Assembly (NCBI GenBank): GCA_002383325.1
Contig: DFYJ01000002.1
Coordinates: forward strand, 17,654 to 24,041
Length of the DNA stretch: 6,388 bases
Origin: Candidatus Aminicenantes bacterium UBA4085
Lineage (GTDB): Bacteria; Acidobacteriota; Aminicenantia; Aminicenantales; UBA4085
Direction of reading: 5' to 3'
In this document: in pieces, positions 1 through 4,110 of the stretch
Layout: each line of letters opens with the position of its first letter
How positions within the stretch are numbered: position 1 is the stretch's first letter
Translations under genes and position numbers: made by a program
Notes under the pieces: model-generated
What the model was told of the DNA's origin: nothing
Database searches by the model: none
Seen by the model: the letters and a program-made list of their open reading frames with translations, nothing else

Positions 1-153
1 GTCCAGGCGATTCTTTCCGAGCGCGGCATCGCCCTGCCCCGCCTGTCCTATGCTGGGGCTCCAGACGGTGGCGTCCTTAGGGCCACGGTCTTCTCGACCC
101 ATAAGATATCCCATATCGACCGACTTCTCGAAGAGCTCAAGCGGATCCTGTAA
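1..153 (+). CDS. PLP-dependent acyltransferase/aminotransferase, C-terminal fragment
   Basis: This is the last 50 codons of a gene that begins before the window; the reading frame is open from base 1 to the TAA at 151-153. The residues GVLRATVFSTHKISHIDRLL near the end resemble the C-terminal small domain of the alpha-oxoamine synthase group: glycine C-acetyltransferase, 8-amino-7-oxononanoate synthase and relatives. In that group an Arg followed by a strand and a Thr-His pair (here RATVFSTH) precedes the final helix, whose start here reads HIDRLLEEL. The Arg of that strand typically binds the substrate carboxylate. Such enzymes join an acyl-CoA to an amino acid using pyridoxal phosphate in the cytoplasm. 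The catalytic lysine and cofactor-binding region lie outside the window, so the exact substrate cannot be assigned. A related class I/II aminotransferase is the main alternative. Confidence 0.65.
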   Translation, partial: VQAILSERGIALPRLSYAGAPDGGVLRATVFSTHKISHIDRLLEELKRIL

Positions 154-158
154 AGGAA

Positions 159-181
159 CGGGCGGGTGAAGATCCCGTCCG
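159..181 (+). terminator. GC-rich stem-loop just after the PLP-enzyme gene
   Basis: An 8-bp stem (CGGGCGGG at 159-166 pairing with CCCGTCCG at 174-181, one G-T wobble) closes a 7-base loop, starting 6 bases after the TAA stop. Its position suits a transcription terminator or a 3'-end-stabilising hairpin. No run of T follows (the next bases are CGAAAGC), so a classical intrinsic terminator is not supported. It could equally be a processing or attenuation structure ahead of the gene at 214. Confidence 0.35.
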
Positions 182-200
182 CGAAAGCATAGAATGGGCG

Positions 201-206
201 AGGGAG
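201..206 (+). promoter_or_regulatory. Ribosome binding site for the ATG at 214
   Basis: AGGGAG lies 7 bases before the ATG at 214. It is the only good Shine-Dalgarno site in front of either half of the interrupted membrane protein gene, which makes 214 the likely true start of the whole gene. Confidence 0.6.
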
Positions 207-213
207 AGGGAGC

Positions 214-474
214 ATGGAAACCATCCGCCGCTGGATCCTTCTGGCCGCCGTCACCGCGGCCGTCATCCTGGGCCTGTACGCGTCGCTGAAGCCGTTTCTG
301 ACGATCGAGCCGGTCGACATGGCCGCCGAGCAGAAAGACGAGTCGGCTTGGACCGAACGGGGTCAGTACCTGGCCCAGCTGCCCCTGGACGAATACATCG
401 CCGAGGTCACCCGCGGCCAGCGGGTCGAAGTGTCCGGGCCCGACTGGGCGTCGTTCCTGGCCGGAGTGCGGTAA
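214..474 (+). CDS. N-terminal membrane-anchor piece of an interrupted membrane protein
   Basis: Codes for 86 residues. The short basic start METIRR is followed by one hydrophobic segment (about residues 7-29), then a polar, acidic region predicted to lie outside the cytoplasm (residues 30-86). The start is supported by AGGGAG 7 bases upstream. The reading frame is the same as that of the large gene beginning at 559. Translating through the TAA at 472-474 gives a stop-free, polar stretch that joins it. Topology also fits one protein: this anchor runs in-to-out, and the first membrane span of the downstream piece runs out-to-in and ends in the basic PRRRKN. I therefore read this as the 5' part of an 832-codon gene cut by a premature stop, a pair of frameshifts or a sequencing error. 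A genuine small single-pass protein is the alternative. No family is recognised. Confidence 0.6.
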   Translation: METIRRWILLAAVTAAVILGLYASLKPFLTIEPVDMAAEQKDESAWTERGQYLAQLPLDEYIAEVTRGQRVEVSGPDWASFLAGVR

Positions 475-558
475 GCTTCGACGGGGAATCCGCTGCCCGC
501 AGATTGGCGGAGTCGTGTCAGCAAGTCCGAGCACGATCAGGCCTATCACTCTCGCCAG

Positions 559-2712
559 GTGCATTTTGCCTTCGACGCGCCTCCACTCGCCGGTCTCGCC
601 CACGGCCTGGCCAGAAACGGCCAGCAGACCTACCTCGTCCTGACGTCGGCCGCCGGCTCCTCCTACTTCAGCCTGACCTACCATGCTTTCACTTCGGACG
701 ACTTCGGATTCGGATCGGGGCTGAGCCACTCGCCCAAGCCCCCGGCCCGGATCTTTCGGCCCTACCGCCGCTTCAGTCTGCCGATCCTGATCCTCGGCCT
801 GGCGGCCTATATCCTCATCCCCTGGCCTCGCCGCCGCAAGAACGCCCTGCAGTATCCGCGCTGGCGGATCGTCCTGGGCGATTTCGCCTCCTTCCTGCTC
901 TTTGCGCCCTTCTTCGCCATCCCCATGCTGGTGCTGGGCGGCGCGCTGCAGGGGCTGACCCAGGGCTGGATCCTGGCCGCGGTCCTCTGGCCGCTGGCCT
1001 TCACCGGGGTCTGGCTCCTCTTTCGCAACGCCCGCTACGCCGAGTACTGCCTGTCTTGGGCCGAGGCCGGATTGACCATCGGCCAGGGCCGGCGGGAGCG
1101 GCGGATTCCCTTCTCGTCCCTGAAGCACTACCAGCCGCTCGTCCTCAAGCCGCCCAAGTGGCTGATCATCGCCTCCTGGCTGGGCGCCCTGGCCGGCCGA
1201 GGCTCGGCTCGCATGGGCGTCGCCGGCCGGGCCCTCATCCTGGGCGGCACGGCCTACGGAGGCCTGGGTCTGGGACTGAAGGACGGCTCGAGCGTCTTTG
1301 TCTGGATCACCGACCAGCTCGGGAGCGATGCGGTCGGCGGGGCCGGCCGTCTGGTCAAGGCCCTGGACGCGGCCGGCGTCTCCCGTCGCGAAGAGCCTCG
1401 GACCTTCACCGGCATCACGGAGCCCGTCGGAGAGGACGCCCACGGCAAGCGCATTCGGCCCAAGAGCGACCGCCTGCTGGCTGTTCTCCTGGTGACGCCG
1501 CTTGTCGTCATGGCCGTGGGGTTGTTCCTTCTCTCGCTCCCGGGCAAGTCCCCGCGAAGCCGGGACGGCGCGGCGGCCCAGGCGGAGAAGAAAGCCGGGG
1601 CCGTTTCTTTCGCCGCCACGGACGGCGGCGGGGCGGCCGTCTGGGAATCCATTTTGAGCCTGGGCGACATCACGGTCGTTCGGGCCGCCATCCCCGATGG
1701 CGCGGGCGGTGTGCTGGCTGCGGGGCACTGCGCCGCGGAGGGCGCCAATGTGGACGGCTATGTCGCGCGGCTCGATTCCGCGGGGAGACTCTTGTGGCAA
1801 AACCGGTATGGCGGGGAGATGTGGGAATACTTCACGGCGCTGGCGCCTGTTCCCGGCGGAGGCTTCCTGGCGGCGGGGGAGTCGAGGCCGGAAATCTCCT
1901 TCGAGGGAGGCACCCGGGTCTTCCTGGTCAAGCTCGATGAGACAGGCAAGGCGGAATGGGAGAAGTCGCTGGGGCCGGAGAGCCCGGACCGCTCCGTCTT
2001 CGCCGTAAGGGCCGCGGAGGGTGGGCGATTCGAGGTCCTCGGCGCCGCCGGGGCCAAGCTCTTCGTTTGGACGGTTGACGCGAAGGGCGAGGTAACGGCC
2101 TCCGTCCAGCTCGATCCGCGGGAGTCGAGGGATCTGGAGATCGCGCACGCCGCTTGGATGGAGACCGGGGGGGTTGCAGCCACCGGCATGATCCTCAATC
2201 CAGGGACCGGTTTCAAGGACCTCTGGCTGGCCTGCTTCGATGCCGGCGGCGCCCTGGCCTGGGCCCGGGATTTCGGGGGCCAACAAAAGGAAAACGGAGC
2301 CTGGGTGGCCCCGCTGCCCGACGGGGGCCTTGTTGCCGCGGGAGACACGCAGTCCTCCGGCGCGGGCGGATCGGATGCCTACTTCGTCAGGGTTGATGCC
2401 CAAGGCGATCGCGTCTGGGAGAAGGCCTTTGGGACACCGGACGAGGAAGAAGCTGCCCGTATCACGGTGGATGCCGGGGGTGGATTCCTGGCGGCAGGCA
2501 CCACCAAGCCGGTCGGCGAAGAACCGGCCCGGGTCTATATTCTGCGCCTTGGCGCCGACGGGAGCCTGATCAGTGAGCGGAGGCTCGGGTCGGGCGCCCA
2601 GTTCTCGGCCGGCGCGGCCATTCCGGCCGCCGACGGCGACGTGATCGCCTCCAACGCCACGGCGGGCTACTTCTTCCAGACGACGTCGGGGCTGGTCAAG
2701 ATACGCAGGTAA
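559..2712 (+). CDS. Membrane protein with PH-like domain and seven-bladed beta-propeller (3' part of interrupted gene)
   Basis: Codes for 717 residues from GTG 559. This start is poorly supported because no Shine-Dalgarno precedes it; the frame is open back to 475 and probably continues from the piece at 214. Clear hydrophobic spans lie near residues 72-90, 105-129, 136-155 and 306-327, with weaker ones at 201-240. Residues 158-275 resemble a bacterial PH-like domain: a strand with EAGLTI, then RRIPFSSLKHY, then GLKDGSSVFVWI. Basic flanks (PRRRKN, GKRIRPKSDR) place it in the cytoplasm. Residues 362-717 form repeats of about 52 residues of the pattern [YF]xVxLD..G...W...[LF]G....DGG.LAAG. Tryptophans lie at 362, 413, 467, 568 and 620; repeats 4 and 7 are degenerate. 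The domain opens with a half repeat and closes with a lone strand ending GLVKI, as in velcro-closed seven-bladed propellers. The propeller should sit outside the membrane and may bind protein or polysaccharide; the true role is unknown. Confidence 0.8.
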   Translation: MHFAFDAPPLAGLAHGLARNGQQTYLVLTSAAGSSYFSLTYHAFTSDDFGFGSGLSHSPKPPARIFRPYRRFSLPILILGLAAYILIPWPRRRKNALQYPRWRIVLGDFASFLLFAPFFAIPMLVLGGALQGLTQGWILAAVLWPLAFTGVWLLFRNARYAEYCLSWAEAGLTIGQGRRERRIPFSSLKHYQPLVLKPPKWLIIASWLGALAGRGSARMGVAGRALILGGTAYGGLGLGLKDGSSVFVWITDQLGSDAVGGAGRLVKALDAAGVSRREEPRTFTGITEPVGEDAHGKRIRPKSDRLLAVLLVTPLVVMAVGLFLLSLPGKSPRSRDGAAAQAEKKAGAVSFAATDGGGAAVWESILSLGDITVVRAAIPDGAGGVLAAGHCAAEGANVDGYVARLDSAGRLLWQNRYGGEMWEYFTALAPVPGGGFLAAGESRPEISFEGGTRVFLVKLDETGKAEWEKSLGPESPDRSVFAVRAAEGGRFEVLGAAGAKLFVWTVDAKGEVTASVQLDPRESRDLEIAHAAWMETGGVAATGMILNPGTGFKDLWLACFDAGGALAWARDFGGQQKENGAWVAPLPDGGLVAAGDTQSSGAGGSDAYFVRVDAQGDRVWEKAFGTPDEEEAARITVDAGGGFLAAGTTKPVGEEPARVYILRLGADGSLISERRLGSGAQFSAGAAIPAADGDVIASNATAGYFFQTTSGLVKIRR

Positions 2713-2715
2713 GGC

Positions 2716-3837
2716 TCAGACCCGGGTCAGGCCGTCCAGGAAGGCCGGGTCGATCGAAGCGCCCAGGCCGGGACCCTCGGGCAGCGTCACCCGCCCGCGG
2801 GAGAACGTCATCCCGCCGATCACCGGATCGACCTTGTGCGAGCTGTGGCCGTCCAGGTCCGCCCAGAGGATATTGCGGTGGGCCGCCGCGACGTGGGCGG
2901 CCGCGGTCAGAGCCAGGCGCGACTCGAGCATGCAGCCGACCATGCAGGGCAGGTTGGCGGCCTCGGCGGTGTGGGCGATCTTGCGCATGGCGGAGAGGCT
3001 GCCCGCCTTCATCAGCTTGATGTTGATCGAGTCACAGGCCTCGGCTTTGATCAGCCTGGCTGCGTCGGCCGGTCCATAGACCGCTTCGTCGGCCATGATT
3101 GGGATGGGGCTGGCCCGCCGGACGCTGCGCAAGCCGTCGATGTCCGAAGCCAGAACGGGCTGCTCGCAGAAGAGGATGTCGAAGCACTCCATCCTTTTGA
3201 GAGTCTCCTTGGCCGTGGACGGCGACCAGCCCTGGTTGGCGTCGATCTGCAGCCGGATGCCGGAGCCGACAACATCCCGGATGGCCCGCAGGCGCTCCAG
3301 GTCGGCTTCGCGGCCCTGGCCGACCTTGATCTTGATCATGGAGAAGCCGGCCGCGACGTAGCCCACGGCCCGCTCGGCCATGGCCGACGGGGTGTCGAGA
3401 TCGGCCGTGATATCGGTCTCGAAGTCGGTCCGGTCGCCGCCCCAGAGCCGGTAGAGCGGCAGCCCGGCGGCTTGGCCCAGGATATCGTGGCAAGCGGTGT
3501 CGAAGGCGGCCGTCAGGCTGGGATTGGAGTGGACGAAGGCGCCGTACCTGCGGAGCAGGCTCTCGATCTCAAGCGGGTTGCGGCCGATCACGACCTCCCG
3601 CAAGGCCTGGGCCGCGGCGATGTTGGTGGCTTGGGTCTCGCCGGTGATGGGCGGGAAGGGGCAGGCCTCGCCGAGGCCGGTCAGCCCGGCGTCCGTGCGC
3701 AGGCGGATGAGCACGTCGTTAGCCGCCCCCATCGTCCCAATGGCGATGCGGAAGGGCTGCTGGAGAGGCAGGTCGTAGACGAAGATGTCCACGCCGGTGA
3801 TGCGGATGCGGGCGGCGTCGGCCGGGGTGAAGGACAT
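2716..3837 (-). CDS. Dipeptide epimerase (enolase superfamily, muconate-lactonizing subgroup)
   Basis: A complete 373-residue cytoplasmic enzyme with no signal peptide, expected to interconvert L- and D-stereoisomers at the second residue of dipeptides with Mg2+. The N-terminal capping domain spans about residues 11-135 and the barrel the remainder. Visible active-site residues are K169 and K171 in KIKVG, metal ligands D199 (QIDANQGW), E225 (CEQPV) and D250 (MADEAV), and the second base K274 (INIKLMK). The D327-L-D329 motif in WADLDGH is the dipeptide-epimerase signature that holds the substrate amino group. From memory, the spacing parallels Bacillus L-Ala-D/L-Glu epimerase (YkfB type, about 366 residues). 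The specificity loop reads FRIAIGTMGAAND rather than the YkfB-like LRT form, so Ala-Glu need not be the substrate. The ATG has AAGGAG 7 bases upstream. The gene diverges from the exported peptidase at 4111, suggesting peptide catabolism or murein peptide recycling. A muconate cycloisomerase or o-succinylbenzoate synthase is less likely because of the DxD motif. Confidence 0.9.
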   Translation of the reverse strand: MSFTPADAARIRITGVDIFVYDLPLQQPFRIAIGTMGAANDVLIRLRTDAGLTGLGEACPFPPITGETQATNIAAAQALREVVIGRNPLEIESLLRRYGAFVHSNPSLTAAFDTACHDILGQAAGLPLYRLWGGDRTDFETDITADLDTPSAMAERAVGYVAAGFSMIKIKVGQGREADLERLRAIRDVVGSGIRLQIDANQGWSPSTAKETLKRMECFDILFCEQPVLASDIDGLRSVRRASPIPIMADEAVYGPADAARLIKAEACDSINIKLMKAGSLSAMRKIAHTAEAANLPCMVGCMLESRLALTAAAHVAAAHRNILWADLDGHSSHKVDPVIGGMTFSRGRVTLPEGPGLGASIDPAFLDGLTRV

Positions 3838-3844
3838 GACGAGG

Positions 3845-3850
3845 CTCCTT
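3845..3850 (-). promoter_or_regulatory. Ribosome binding site of the dipeptide epimerase
   Basis: On the minus strand AAGGAG lies 7 bases before the ATG at 3837, a near-consensus Shine-Dalgarno that fixes the start of the epimerase gene. Confidence 0.75.
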
Positions 3851-3858
3851 GGCTCTAA

Positions 3859-3886
3859 GTTATGCCGCTCCCGCCCGCCTTGTCAA
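3859..3886 (-). promoter_or_regulatory. Candidate sigma70-type promoter of the dipeptide epimerase
   Basis: On the minus strand a perfect TTGACA (3881-3886) is followed after 16 bases by CATAAC (3859-3864), a 4/6 match to TATAAT. Transcription would begin near 3852, giving a very short leader that starts next to the ribosome binding site at 3845-3850. The -35 box lies 3 bases from the edge of the palindromic array at 3890. The very short leader and the imperfect -10 box keep this tentative. Confidence 0.45.
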
Positions 3887-3889
3887 TCA

Positions 3890-4002
3890 TTATCAGACAC
3901 ATACGAATTGAATTTGGTATGTGTCTGGAAATATGAATAGCAGACACGTACCAATTTAATTGAGTATGTGTCTGGAATTTGAAATAAGTATGTGTCTGAT
4001 AA
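3890..4002. repeat. AT-rich palindromic array: five copies of an 11-bp motif in two 47-bp periods
   Basis: The motif GTATGTGTCTG occurs at 3917-3927, 3964-3974 and 3988-3998. Its inverse CAGACACATAC is at 3894-3904, with a one-base variant (CAGACACGTAC) at 3941-3951. Copies pair into two hairpins with 11-bp stems and 12-base loops (3894-3927 and 3941-3974), leaving one unpaired copy. The units 3894-3940 and 3941-3987 are tandem 47-bp repeats, identical at 37 of 47 positions by hand count, with the stems conserved better than the loops. The outermost copies extend to a perfect 15-bp inverted repeat (TTATCAGACACATAC at 3890-3904 against GTATGTGTCTGATAA at 3988-4002). The block is far more AT-rich than its surroundings. 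It may be a REP-like palindromic element of the kind moved by RAYT transposases, or a cluster of operator sites between the divergent genes; sequence alone does not decide. Confidence 0.85.
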
Positions 4003-4052
4003 ATCAAGCGGAAGAACGGGGAGCGGCGGCCGTCTAAAAATAGAGGGTCGGT

Positions 4053-4081
4053 TTGATTGCCCGCTGTCCTGCGGCTAGAAT
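4053..4081 (+). promoter_or_regulatory. Candidate sigma70-type promoter of the M28-like peptidase
   Basis: TTGATT (4053-4058, 4/6 of the -35 consensus) is separated by 17 bases from TAGAAT (4076-4081, 5/6 of the -10 consensus). A start site near 4088 would give a leader of about 22 bases containing the Shine-Dalgarno at 4100-4104. Spacing and position are what a housekeeping promoter should show. It begins 50 bases beyond the right edge of the palindromic array. Confidence 0.5.
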
Positions 4082-4099
4082 AGCCGGGAATGCTCCTTC

Positions 4100-4104
4100 G
4101 GAGG
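4100..4104 (+). promoter_or_regulatory. Ribosome binding site deciding the peptidase start
   Basis: GGAGG lies 6 bases before the ATG at 4111. It decides between two in-frame ATGs: the one at 4090 has no Shine-Dalgarno and would sit almost on the predicted transcription start, whereas 4111 gives a textbook signal peptide. Confidence 0.75.
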
Positions 4105-4110
4105 CTTACC

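Noticed and set aside
167..195. Possible promoter before 214: TGAAGA, 17 bases, TAGAAT (190-195)
   Set aside because: The -35 matches only 3/6, lies inside the stem-loop at 159-181, and the start site would fall in the Shine-Dalgarno at 201-206. The TAGAAT hexamer is probably coincidence.
348..1940. Long plus-strand open frame of 530 codons overlapping the membrane protein gene
   Set aside because: Its translation is dominated by Arg, Gly, Pro and Ala with no domain, as expected for an alternative frame in GC-rich coding DNA. The overlapping frame has membrane spans and propeller repeats. Only its short stretch 471-530 may matter, as a possible frameshifted segment.
2719..2728. Perfect 10-bp palindrome GACCCGGGTC near the convergent junction
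   Set aside because: It lies inside the last codons of the epimerase, has no loop or T-run, and is easily explained by GC-rich codons.
2836..3858. Plus-strand open frame of 340 codons opposite the epimerase gene
   Set aside because: Antisense to a gene with a complete enolase-superfamily active site; its translation has no motif and a biased composition.
3894..3998. CRISPR-like repeats
   Set aside because: The repeats are 11 bp, alternate in orientation and have spacers of 12-13 bp; no cas gene is present. This is a palindromic array, not CRISPR.
4090..4110. Earlier ATG at 4090 as the peptidase start
   Set aside because: It lacks a Shine-Dalgarno, lies about at the predicted transcription start, and its extra seven residues are encoded across the ribosome binding site of the 4111 start.
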